A stretch of 16,656 nucleotides of DNA from Clostridia bacterium (lineage in GTDB: Bacteria; Bacillota; Clostridia; TANB77; CAG-508), in contig CAADYC010000098.1 of the NCBI GenBank assembly GCA_900753165.1, positions 1 to 16,656 of the forward strand. The letters are read 5' to 3'. The translations under genes were made by a program, and so were the position numbers. Below, in pieces: positions 7,204 to 15,275 of this stretch. Positions within the stretch are counted from its first letter, which is position 1. Each line of letters begins with the position of its first letter. Under the pieces are notes generated by a model that searched no databases, had not been told where the DNA came from, and worked only from the letters and a program-made list of their open reading frames with translations.

Positions 7204-9288
7204 CTATAAACTTGATGATGACATGCTACTAAATGTTGATGACATACTTGTTAGACCTATAAATACTAATGGTATAATTAAGTATCCTACAAACATACAA
7301 ACCATTGGTGCAAATCCTATTACTTTTCCTATCATTGCTTTTCTTTTTATAAGTCTTTCATTTGATTCTTTTCTCTTGTCTCTGTAATATTCTCTTTCTG
7401 AATCTAGTTCATCAAATGCATCTTTTATTGGTATTTTTTCAACAGCCGCTTGCATACTTTCTACTATTCTTATTAATGGCATATATGATATATCATTTTT
7501 TAATTCTTCAAGAGCTTCCCATGCACCTGCTTCATAGTTGTTAACACATCGGGTGATTTGGCTTTTGAATATGTTTGAATATCTTTCTAGCCATTCTAGA
7601 ATTATTTCTACATTTACTCTTTCGATTCTCATAAGCATAAGTATAATTGTTTGGAATTGCATTACTTCGTCTTCCATTTCTAGTTTTCTCATTTTTGCTT
7701 GGAACATTAATATCCAAATTTGAGACATATATCCTACTATTGAGAATGTAAATGCTAATAATAATTCAAACCATTTTAAATATTCACTATTTACTGTTTG
7801 TAATTTTTCATATATTTTTTCTGCATTGCTTGTTATTTCTTTATCATCTGAATCTTTGTAATATCTTGAACGTCTCATTGCTTTTTCTATATCTGCCTGA
7901 GTTGTATTTAATTTTCCTTTGAACATATCTAAGAAAACATTATGTATTTTGGTTGTTTCCATTGCTTTTTGTTCTTGGGTTGCTGACATTCCACCTATTA
8001 AGTTATAATCTGTTGTGGGTTGTGTATATACATAGTCAATTGCTACTTGATGTAGATATAAAAATACAAATAATGATGCTACAAATGTTACAATTGCTAT
8101 ACATATTCTATTTATATATACCCATTCCATTTTTAATGGTGATGCTGCTTCTTTTAATAAGTCTTTTACTTTTCTATATTCTTTTGTTCCATCTTTTGGT
8201 AAAAATAAATCTACTATTTTTTTACCTATTTTTGTTTTATATATTTTAGCTTGCCATGGATTTTCTGTATTTTTTGTGTTCATATTTACTGAACCATTGT
8301 CTTTTAACTTTCTAACTAAAATATATGATATAAATGTTATTACTAATATTAATATTTGTACAATCATTCCTGATTTTCCAAAATACCAACTTTTTACAAA
8401 TGAAAAGTTTGATACTGCCCAGTTTTTTAGTGGTTCTAGTAATAAAACTGGTGCTATTGAGATAAGTGATAAACTTCTAAAAACGTAATTTAATTTATCT
8501 CTTTTTAATATTTCTATTTGCATTTCTTGTGTTATATTATCAACATTTTTTAAGTATAGTGATGCTCCATCTACTTTTCTATCACCAAATTCTTTTGTTA
8601 AATATGATAAACCTGCAAATTCTTTTAAGAAGTTGTTTGGAGCTATGTCATAATATTTTTCTAGTTCAGTTTCTGGGTCATCTGATATTAATATTTCATA
8701 TATTTTTTCACCTTGTCTTGATACTTCTTTTTCATCATCTTGTGATACTTGGTAAATTGCTTCTTCAACCATATTAAATTCATGGTATGCATGTCTTATT
8801 TCTGAAAAGAAATCTACTTGTTGTTCTAATAATGCATCATCTTTTTTATCTACTGAACCTTCTATTATGATGTCTATCATAAATATTTCAAATATTAATA
8901 ATATAAACATTAATAAGAAATTGTCTTTAGTTACTAATATTGTAAGAATAACAAGAGGTAATAGTATTACAAGTGCTCTTGTAATTATTTGGGCTGAGTC
9001 TCTTCTTGTTTTGTATTCATCATCTATATTTAATATTTCAAGTCTTCTTCTTAATTTTAATAAATATCTTTTTACAAATGGAATCTTTACATATGTTAAA
9101 TATAATTTTTGATACAATACTTCTGTTGAAAATGCATTTGATTTTGTTCCTCTTTGAAGTTTTTGTATTTTCTTGTAATCTGATTTCTGCATTTTTTTGT
9201 TCATTATAAAATATGCTATTCCTATAATGACCATTAATGTTATAGAAACTCCCATTATAATGTATATTGTTTGATTTGACACTTGCAT
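7204..9288 (-). CDS. Tad-like inner-membrane platform protein (TadB+TadC-like halves)
   Basis: The protein has 694 residues with membrane segments near 9-28, 103-120, 123-142, 268-285, 308-325, 393-412, 507-527 and 655-680. Two helical cytoplasmic stretches match the T2SSF-type layout: about 150-265 (LLEQQVDFFSEIRHAYHEF) and about 535-650 (VMQFQTIILMLMRIERVNVE and later RDKRKESNERLIKRKA). TadB and TadC are normally separate proteins of about 300 residues, so this looks like a fusion or a two-domain version. It would form the membrane platform turned by the ATPase encoded just upstream. GGAGGTG precedes the ATG at 9288. Both halves are in one intact frame. Confidence 0.75.
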   Translation of the reverse strand: MQVSNQTIYIIMGVSITLMVIIGIAYFIMNKKMQKSDYKKIQKLQRGTKSNAFSTEVLYQKLYLTYVKIPFVKRYLLKLRRRLEILNIDDEYKTRRDSAQIITRALVILLPLVILTILVTKDNFLLMFILLIFEIFMIDIIIEGSVDKKDDALLEQQVDFFSEIRHAYHEFNMVEEAIYQVSQDDEKEVSRQGEKIYEILISDDPETELEKYYDIAPNNFLKEFAGLSYLTKEFGDRKVDGASLYLKNVDNITQEMQIEILKRDKLNYVFRSLSLISIAPVLLLEPLKNWAVSNFSFVKSWYFGKSGMIVQILILVITFISYILVRKLKDNGSVNMNTKNTENPWQAKIYKTKIGKKIVDLFLPKDGTKEYRKVKDLLKEAASPLKMEWVYINRICIAIVTFVASLFVFLYLHQVAIDYVYTQPTTDYNLIGGMSATQEQKAMETTKIHNVFLDMFKGKLNTTQADIEKAMRRSRYYKDSDDKEITSNAEKIYEKLQTVNSEYLKWFELLLAFTFSIVGYMSQIWILMFQAKMRKLEMEDEVMQFQTIILMLMRIERVNVEIILEWLERYSNIFKSQITRCVNNYEAGAWEALEELKNDISYMPLIRIVESMQAAVEKIPIKDAFDELDSEREYYRDKRKESNERLIKRKAMIGKVIGFAPMVCMFVGYLIIPLVFIGLTSMSSTFSSMSSSSL

Positions 9289-9321
9289 TTCACCTCCTGA
9301 TTGTCCTGATTTTTGTTATAT

Positions 9322-11313
9322 TTATTCTTCTTCAACTTTTGGTTTTCTTCCCCTTCTTTTTGGTTGTTCTTCATTATTTGTTAAAATGCTTGCTTTTGCT
9401 TTTTTTTCAGTTTTTTCTGGATTTATAGATTTTTTCCAATGTTTTTCTACAAAACTATCAAATTGGTCTAAATCTGAACTATCCATGTTTTCTCTCATTC
9501 CTCTTAAGTTTTCATCTGTTATTGGATTTGTTATTACATATTCTCCATCAACATATTCAAGAATGTTTCTATATGTATATAATTGTCTGTCTGTAACTTT
9601 TTCAAAATAATGTGTTGCATTATCAAAAAATTTATCAAATTTCCCTTCTAATGTACTTTCTTTTCTATGGTCAAATGTGTATTCATTTTTATCTTCTATT
9701 GGTATACATTCTGTTATTCTTTCTACATATCTTTTTCCTCTAAAGTCTTTCTTTAAATGTATATCAAAGTTTAGAACTTGTACAACTTGCTCTTCTGCTG
9801 TTTTTTCATTTTTGAATACTCCTGTTCTTAACATTGAGTTTCTTAGTGCTGTTACTAAGTTTGGAAATGTTTTAGCATGGTGTGTAAATAATGTAAATTT
9901 AGATGCAACTTGGGCTGCTTGTATCATCCAAGATGCTACAGGGTCTGTTGCAACCTCACCTATGATGTTAACAGAACCATCAGTTTTCTTTTGAACGTCT
10001 AGACCTTCTTGTCCAGATATTGTGTCTGTTTCACGGAATGTTAAGATGTTTCTTGTTGGGTATATTTTTCTTAAGTGTAACTCGAATGCTGTTTCTTGAA
10101 CCCTTATGTTCATTGTTTCATATATGTTTTCTATCATACCCATAAGCATTGTTGTTTTACCACAACCTTGCTCACCAGTTATTGATATAATTCTAGCTCC
10201 TTTTACTAGATATTTTAATAATTCTATTGAATCATCACATCCTGGTTCTCCTTTAAACCATTGTTCTAGTGTTGAACGTTTAACGTCGAACTTTCTTACA
10301 AAGAATGCCCATGTTTCTGAGAAACTTGGTCTTACAACAACGACACGTGATCCATCTTTCATTTCATTGATTTTGTAACCATTTGTGTCTGATAATTGTC
10401 CTGGGTTATTGTATTTATAAATATTTTGACATACTCTTTTTAATTCTGCCTCTGTTCCAAAGCTTAAAAATGCTAAACGTATTGATTTACCTTGGAAGAA
10501 TATCCAGATACTATCACATGCTCTTGGAACTTTGTGTTCTGAGACTTGTGCTAAGTAATCTGCATCAGATGTTTGTGCAACTTGGCTTAAGAAGCTTTCT
10601 GGAAGTCCAGATACACCACCAGATACACCATCTATGTTCATATCTCTTACTTCATCAATACTACTATATCCTTTGTAATGTTGATATATTCTTTGTACTA
10701 CAACTGATAATTTATCTGTGAAATTTAATTGTAAATTTTCTTTTTCAAATATATCTTCTATTTCTTGTGAAGTTATTACATATGATGGTTTTGTTTCTCC
10801 TTCTACATATTTCAATTCTGCTAAATCATATTTTTTGATTAATTCTGTTAGTCCTTCATATCCAAAGTCTTTTTTATACATATATAATAAAATGTCAAAT
10901 TTGTCTTGTGCTGTTAATAATGAAGGTACATCAAATGATATTGCTTTTGAAATATTTGCTTCATTTACACCATATTCTTTTGAAAGCAAGTCAAATATTA
11001 GCTCTTTTACATATTTTTTATCATTAACATCTCCATATGTACAACCTTTTAAAGCTTTCTTTAATTCGTATTTTTTATTTTTTCTTCTTTTTAATTCTTC
11101 TTCAGAAAGCCCTATATCATACAAGTTTACTTTTGTTATTTCATCAAGTCTTCTTTTAACAAAATCTTGCATTTTTTCTAATGTGTATGTTTTATCATCT
11201 ACATTTATTGTATTTTCTGTTGGAGCTTCTTTTTTCTTTTTTATGTAATAAAACATTGCTGTTCCGGCTGCTACTATAACAACTATAGTTAATAGTATAT
11301 TTGCTATTGTCAT
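9322..11313 (-). CDS. cpaF: TadA/CpaF-like secretion ATPase with N-terminal membrane anchor
   Basis: The protein has 663 residues. Motor motifs are clear: Walker A GEQGCGKTT (380-388), an Asp-box-like region FRETDTISGQEGLD (426-439), Walker B VNIIGEVATDPVA (448-460) and the His box TLFTHHAKT (474-482). It would power pilus assembly or protein export. Unlike typical CpaF it begins with a membrane helix (about 4-24), so it seems tethered to the membrane. It is also longer than the usual 450-500 residues because of a large N-terminal region. The C terminus is highly charged, with KRRGRKPK near the end. GGGAG precedes the ATG at 11313. It lies between the MinD-like genes and the platform gene, the usual Tad arrangement. 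Confidence 0.88.
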   Translation of the reverse strand: MTIANILLTIVVIVAAGTAMFYYIKKKKEAPTENTINVDDKTYTLEKMQDFVKRRLDEITKVNLYDIGLSEEELKRRKNKKYELKKALKGCTYGDVNDKKYVKELIFDLLSKEYGVNEANISKAISFDVPSLLTAQDKFDILLYMYKKDFGYEGLTELIKKYDLAELKYVEGETKPSYVITSQEIEDIFEKENLQLNFTDKLSVVVQRIYQHYKGYSSIDEVRDMNIDGVSGGVSGLPESFLSQVAQTSDADYLAQVSEHKVPRACDSIWIFFQGKSIRLAFLSFGTEAELKRVCQNIYKYNNPGQLSDTNGYKINEMKDGSRVVVVRPSFSETWAFFVRKFDVKRSTLEQWFKGEPGCDDSIELLKYLVKGARIISITGEQGCGKTTMLMGMIENIYETMNIRVQETAFELHLRKIYPTRNILTFRETDTISGQEGLDVQKKTDGSVNIIGEVATDPVASWMIQAAQVASKFTLFTHHAKTFPNLVTALRNSMLRTGVFKNEKTAEEQVVQVLNFDIHLKKDFRGKRYVERITECIPIEDKNEYTFDHRKESTLEGKFDKFFDNATHYFEKVTDRQLYTYRNILEYVDGEYVITNPITDENLRGMRENMDSSDLDQFDSFVEKHWKKSINPEKTEKKAKASILTNNEEQPKRRGRKPKVEEE

Positions 11314-11349
11314 CTGATTTTCTCCCTTTCTTTTATTTCATTCTTTTGT

Positions 11350-12210
11350 CTACATCATTGTCTGTAGTTCTTGAAGTCTATATAAAATATTTTCAGTTGC
11401 TCTTTTTACTTCATCTACAAATATCGCATTTCTATCATCAGAACCTGCTATTCTTTTTAATCTTAAGAATAAATCTGGTACTCCTGCTTCATTTGTTGCT
11501 TCCATATAAAGTGTATTATATGGAATTGTTAGTATCTGATTTTTTTCTTCTAAATATCTTGATACATTTTTGATATTATATTTTGAAAATTTGTCATATC
11601 TTCCTATCAGTATTAAAGTCTTTGGTGATTGTAGTAATTGACTATTGTCTTTTTTTATTTTTAATTTTTTTATACTATTATAATTTTGTGTTGTGCTTAC
11701 AACTACTAAATCTGAGCTTTCTACTATTTTTTGTCTTACTTCTTCACTTAAATTTTCATCTAAGTCTACAAAAACTTGGTCATAATACATTTTTGCTACA
11801 TTTACTAAAGTTATATATTCTTCTCCTATTTCTTTTTCTTCACTTGCAAAATTTTGCATTTTGTTTTTATCTGCACCTAAAATTACTTCTAATCTATCTT
11901 TAAAAACAACTTTTGTATAATTTGTTATTAATTGTGGTGTTAGTTTATTGCTTCTTGCTACTTTAGCTATTCCTTCTATTCCACTTTCACCTTCAACTGA
12001 TTGTGGTCTATCTCCAAGTATTCCAAATCTTAGTCTTCTATTTTTTTGTTCTTCAAAATAGCAAGAATTTATTTTATCTTCTTTATTTGTTGTAGATATT
12101 ATTAATATTCTTTTATTATGATCTATAGCCATATGTGTTGCAATTGCAACTAATGACATGGTCTTTCCAGACTCCTCTTCTAAATTATTAACAAATGTTA
12201 TTACTGACAT
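11350..12210 (-). CDS. CpaE/TadZ-like MinD-family ATPase
   Basis: The protein has 286 residues. The N terminus SVITFVNNLEEESGKTMSLV is a MinD/ParA-type P-loop that keeps the GKT core but lacks the usual KGGxGK glycines. A Walker B-like FVDLD lies at 147-151, followed by VVVSTTQN, as in MinD-type sensor strands. In Tad systems, proteins of this kind (CpaE, TadZ) mark the assembly site. It starts four bases after its degenerate neighbour and precedes cpaF. No receiver-like domain is seen at the N terminus, unlike Caulobacter CpaE. Whether it hydrolyses ATP is uncertain because of the altered P-loop. Confidence 0.65.
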   Translation of the reverse strand: MSVITFVNNLEEESGKTMSLVAIATHMAIDHNKRILIISTTNKEDKINSCYFEEQKNRRLRFGILGDRPQSVEGESGIEGIAKVARSNKLTPQLITNYTKVVFKDRLEVILGADKNKMQNFASEEKEIGEEYITLVNVAKMYYDQVFVDLDENLSEEVRQKIVESSDLVVVSTTQNYNSIKKLKIKKDNSQLLQSPKTLILIGRYDKFSKYNIKNVSRYLEEKNQILTIPYNTLYMEATNEAGVPDLFLRLKRIAGSDDRNAIFVDEVKRATENILYRLQELQTMM

Positions 12211-12214
12211 ATTG

Positions 12215-12907
12215 TTATGCTCCTTTTTCTATTGTTTTTATAGCTCTCCTTATGTCTGAATCACTTTCTCTTTCTAGTATTTGTTGTAACATAAAGTTCA
12301 TACTTTCTTTGTATTGTGCACTGATTTTTTTTAGTTTAATTTTTTGTAGTCTTTGATTTTCTATTATAGCTTCGTAATCTGTACTATTTATTGGGAAGTA
12401 TATTCTCTCGTTATTCCAAATCACTTTATATCCTAATGATAAATAATCTAAATATTCATCATCTTCTTTTAAGATTTCTTGTGTAAATATTACTTTTGTT
12501 AAATTCATTGGCACTGAAAGATTGTTTAATATTTCAAATCCTCTTCTTAGTGAATATACATCAAATGATGTTACAAAGTAATTTCTATTAGCTCTTTCTA
12601 ATTCAAATCCTTGTATTTTTTCTACTGTATCACAATCTACTAACATTATGTCATATGGTAAATCTGTTGTTATTCCTAAATATCTTTGAATACTTATAAT
12701 GTTTTCAAATCCTACTGCTACATCTGTATCTTCAAATGAAGTTATATATGATATTGTAGGATCTATTGCTGGCACAACATATCTTGCTTTTTGATTTATT
12801 GTTGAGTCTACTATTATAACTTTATTATTCATTGTTGTTAAAACTTTGGATATATTTAATAATAAATCTGTTTTGTCATAAGCCCCTATAAATCCTATAA
12901 TTTTCAT
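12215..12907 (-). CDS. Degenerate MinD/ParA-like protein of the Tad-like locus
   Basis: The protein has 230 residues. The fold signature is MinD-like: a first strand MKIIGFIGAYDKTDLLLNIS where the P-loop should be (only K-T kept), strand 2 with VIIVDST, a Walker B-like IMLVDCDT (87-94), and YFVTSFDVYSLRRGFEILNN, where MinD proteins have their TxPE region. The P-loop lacks the conserved glycines, so this is probably a non-hydrolysing partner of the next gene, with which it may pair. AAGGAG precedes the ATG at 12907. It follows cpaB by 18 bases. The assignment rests on motif order, not a database match. Confidence 0.6.
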   Translation of the reverse strand: MKIIGFIGAYDKTDLLLNISKVLTTMNNKVIIVDSTINQKARYVVPAIDPTISYITSFEDTDVAVGFENIISIQRYLGITTDLPYDIMLVDCDTVEKIQGFELERANRNYFVTSFDVYSLRRGFEILNNLSVPMNLTKVIFTQEILKEDDEYLDYLSLGYKVIWNNERIYFPINSTDYEAIIENQRLQKIKLKKISAQYKESMNFMLQQILERESDSDIRRAIKTIEKGA

Positions 12908-12925
12908 ATATACTTCTCCTTTTTT

Positions 12926-14011
12926 CTAATAATCTCCGCCTAAAGATTCTAAATATTTTTTTCTGTTGTCTTTAGAATTTGTTATACTTTCTTCTACTTT
13001 TGTTTTTAAGTTTTCTTCTCCGTCTTCTCCACTGCTGTTTATTGCTGAATTAATATTTCCTCTTACTCTATCTTGACTTGACATATATCTTTGTACTAAT
13101 TCATTTTTTGCTGTTTGTACTATATTAGGGTTAGCATTTATTAATTCCATTACTTCTCCTGTTGGTACATATGTTGGTTCAGCTGCATCTTGTATTCCAG
13201 CTTCTGTATATGTAACAACTTTTAATGTTGATCCTATAGTTTTATATGCATCAACTATTGCTCTATTCATAGTTATAATTTCATCTTCTGTTAATTTTAG
13301 CCAAATAGTATCATCAGAATCTACTCCATTTATTTGTGGTATTTCTACTTGTTTTTTTGAAACAACTATGTAGTCTTGACCTGTTGGAAGTGATAATCTA
13401 ATGTCTATATATTCGCCTGTTTCTAGTTGAGTTGGTAATACTAACATATTGTATTCTACTTTTCTTAAATCATTCGTTGTTTTTTCATCTGATTTAGAAA
13501 TCATATCTATTGTTATAACAGAATTTTTATCCATATTTACTTTTGCAATTATTGGTGTTTCAGCTAATTCTACATATTCTTTTGTTCCATTTTTTTCTAT
13601 GTAATAGCTTCCTGTTTCATCTTCTGTTTTTATCTCACTTTTAGTTCCATTTTTTGTTATATATAATGTCGCTACATTATTTTTATATTCTGTTGTAACC
13701 TCATTTCCTTCTTTGTCTGTTAAGGCATAATTATTAAGTATTGACATATCACCTACTGCATTACTTGGTACTAAGTTTTTGTTTGTAACTTGTTGTGTTA
13801 ACATGTCTGTTGTTATAACTTGTCCTGACATTACGTCTTGTGATAATACCCATACTTTTACACTATTTGCTTGTTCTTGTGCCTCTTTATCTTTATAATT
13901 TTTTAATTGAAGTAGTAAAAATGCTATTACGACTCCTGTTAATATTAAAGTAACTATTATTCCTAATAAAAATGAATTTCTTGCTTTTCTTTGCATTGGA
14001 TTTGTTGCCAT
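12926..14011 (-). CDS. cpaB: CpaB/RcpC-like pilus assembly protein (SAF domain)
   Basis: The protein has 361 residues. A short basic N terminus (MQRKARN) is followed by a membrane helix (about 13-35) and then a SAF-type segment, VKVWVLSQDVMSGQVITTDM, with the -D(V/I)--G--IT-DM- pattern of CpaB. A second region gives VVSKKQVEIPQING. In Tad systems CpaB lies in the envelope beside the secretion channel. Here, with no secretin seen, it probably contacts the wall or pilus base. This is the first gene of the locus, with a good promoter and AAGGAGG before the ATG at 14011. The C-terminal 40 residues are charged and unassigned. Confidence 0.72.
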   Translation of the reverse strand: MATNPMQRKARNSFLLGIIVTLILTGVVIAFLLLQLKNYKDKEAQEQANSVKVWVLSQDVMSGQVITTDMLTQQVTNKNLVPSNAVGDMSILNNYALTDKEGNEVTTEYKNNVATLYITKNGTKSEIKTEDETGSYYIEKNGTKEYVELAETPIIAKVNMDKNSVITIDMISKSDEKTTNDLRKVEYNMLVLPTQLETGEYIDIRLSLPTGQDYIVVSKKQVEIPQINGVDSDDTIWLKLTEDEIITMNRAIVDAYKTIGSTLKVVTYTEAGIQDAAEPTYVPTGEVMELINANPNIVQTAKNELVQRYMSSQDRVRGNINSAINSSGEDGEENLKTKVEESITNSKDNRKKYLESLGGDY

Positions 14012-14056
14012 TACAAATTCCTCCTTGTTTTTTTATTTTTTTATATTCTCTATTAC

Positions 14057-14085
14057 ATTTTACATCAAATTGATATTCAATTCAA
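14057..14085 (-). promoter_or_regulatory. Sigma-A-like promoter of the Tad-like locus
   Basis: The minus strand reads TTGAAT (14085-14080), 17 bases, TAAAAT (14062-14057), about 46 bases before the cpaB ATG. It is the first good promoter upstream of the locus, which otherwise has tightly spaced genes as far as 7204. Confidence 0.55.
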
Positions 14086-14118
14086 CAAAATACATTCTTG
14101 TAATACAAAATTAATACT

Positions 14119-14140
14119 TTTGTAACATTTTTGTAACATT
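14119..14140. repeat. Two tandem 11-bp direct repeats upstream of cpaB promoter
   Basis: TTTGTAACATT occurs twice back to back (14119-14129 and 14130-14140), about 34 bases upstream of the -35 box. The 11-base period is one helical turn, as expected for adjacent sites of one regulator, though A+T-rich DNA makes such repeats easy to find. Confidence 0.6.
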
Positions 14141-14174
14141 TGTGTTTTTTATTGGTTTTTCGCCTTTTTTTATT

Positions 14175-15048
14175 TTAATTACAAAATTTTTTAATTGCTT
14201 TTTCAACACCATCATTTTCATTATCTTCAGTGACATAATCAGCAATATCTTTAACTCTTGGTGTACTTTGTCCCATTGCTATTCCAATTCCTGCATTTTC
14301 TATCATTTGTTTATCATTCATGTTATCTCCGTATTGCTATAACTTCTTCTTTTTTTATATTTATTTTGTTTATTAAATATTCAATTGCTGTCCATTTATC
14401 AACATCTTTTAGTGAAATTTCTGTATAAAAATATTCAATATTAACATCTTCAGTTCCTTGTTTTATTACTTTTCTTGACATGTGGCTTACATCTAAAATA
14501 TCAATATCAGAAACTTTTTTTAATTTTCTTATAACTGAGTTAAAGATTGATTTTGTTTCATCACATATTGTTATTTTTAAATATTTATTATTGTCTGAGT
14601 TTTTTATATATTCTATAATATCTTCTACTATTGTTATGCTTGTTTTATTTTTTTCTTCTTTTTTTAGATTTTCTTTATAATAATATAAAACGTTATATTT
14701 CAATTGTTTTGATATAATAGTTTCTTCTGTATAAATATTATATGATATACTGTTTTCTTCACATATTTTAGCTATTTCTAATACTTTTTGTTTATTTAAA
14801 AATTTTTCGTATATTATTTCGTCTTTTTTTATATCATATATTAAAGAACCATTTCCTGCTATAAAATAATTTTCTGATTCAATTTCTTTAGCTAGTGTTT
14901 TTATAGAATCTATTGGTCTTCCAGATGCTATTATTACATCTGTTCCTTTTTTTATTGTATTTTTTATTGTTTGTTTTGTGTTTTCTGTTACTATTCCATA
15001 TTTATTTAATAATGTTCCATCTAAATCTACTGCTATTAATTTGTACAT
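14175..15048 (-). CDS. Cof-type HAD-IIB phosphatase, needs +1 frameshift
   Basis: This is a haloacid dehalogenase superfamily phosphatase of the Cof type, a Mg-dependent enzyme usually acting on sugar or nucleotide phosphates. Motif I is VDLDGTLL near residue 7, motif II is IIASGRP, and a motif III-type lysine lies in DVDKWTAIEYL. The zero frame reads EEVIAI, CGG, AGA, TAA and would stop at 14323, losing motif IV. Skipping the C gives IAIGDNMNDKQMIENAG and a normal end (AMGQSTPRVKDIADYV) to a stop at 14175, 290 residues in all, a typical Cof length. Without the shift the two metal-binding aspartates of GDNMND would be missing. The ATG at 15048 has only a weak binding site; see the leader features. 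Substrate is unknown. Confidence 0.88.
14328..14331 (-). other. Putative +1 frameshift site, ATA CGG A, in HAD gene
   Basis: The zero frame reads GCA ATA CGG AGA TAA and stops. Dropping the C at 14331 gives GCA ATA GGA GAT AAC ATG AAT GAT, the conserved GDxxND motif. A stop two codons after the CGG resembles the tight stops at known recoding sites. Confidence 0.82.
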
Positions 15049-15080
15049 TTTTCTCTTGTATGATTATTTTTAATAATCAT
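15036..15080 (-). CDS. Possible 14-codon leader peptide overlapping the HAD start
   Basis: A strong AAAGGAG (15090-15084) precedes ATG at 15080, which opens MIIKNNHTREKCTN and stops at 15036, inside the first codons of the HAD gene in another frame. The HAD ATG at 15048 has only a poor site of its own, so translation may be coupled to this peptide. No homologue is known to me and it could be chance. Confidence 0.3.
   Translation of the reverse strand: MIIKNNHTREKCTN
15061..15079 (-). promoter_or_regulatory. Perfect 8-bp hairpin between a strong SD and the HAD start
   Basis: TGATTATT pairs with AATAATCA around a 3-base loop. It lies between AAAGGAG (15084-15090) and the HAD ATG (15048). Folding would shorten the distance between them, an alternative to coupling through the leader peptide. 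Confidence 0.4.
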
Positions 15081-15115
15081 TTGCTCCTTTCTTTTTGTTA
15101 TTTTTATCTTTTGGA

Positions 15116-15144
15116 GTTATATCATAAAAAAATCTTTTTTTCAA
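15116..15144 (-). promoter_or_regulatory. Sigma-A-like promoter of the HAD gene
   Basis: The minus strand reads TTGAAA (15144-15139), 17 bases, TATAAC (15121-15116). It is well placed upstream of the leader at 15080 and diverges from the SASP gene. Confidence 0.6.
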
Positions 15145-15275
15145 TTTTTTGTTTATATTTTTTGATTATTTTTTGTAAAAATTTCCTGTTTATTTTTTCT
15201 TATTTTGCAAATGATAGTATTAGAAAAAGCAAATGTTTTTTTCTAGAAATGTATATTTGCAGGAGGTGAATTATA

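Noticed and set aside
10718..11248. Long plus-strand reading frames opposite the minus-strand genes (for example 10718-11248 and 9677-9994)
   Set aside because: They are Leu/Phe/Ser/Ile-rich translations of the complement of A+T-rich genes, lack binding sites and overlap well-supported genes.
336..14331. The three frame breaks as simple sequencing errors or gene decay
   Set aside because: Errors or decay would not be expected always to create an in-frame CGG, always with a +1 repair to GGN, and never break a gene any other way. None is in a homopolymer. It cannot be excluded fully without reads, so it is kept as the main refutation test.
336..14331. CGG reassigned to another amino acid without frameshift
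   Set aside because: Whatever residue CGG encodes, the zero frame still stops within 2 to 11 codons and loses homology, so reassignment alone does not restore the proteins.
15150..15260. Sigma-G promoter for the SASP gene
   Set aside because: No GHATR-N17/18-CATxxTA combination with acceptable spacing was found; two GCAAATG copies do not fit.
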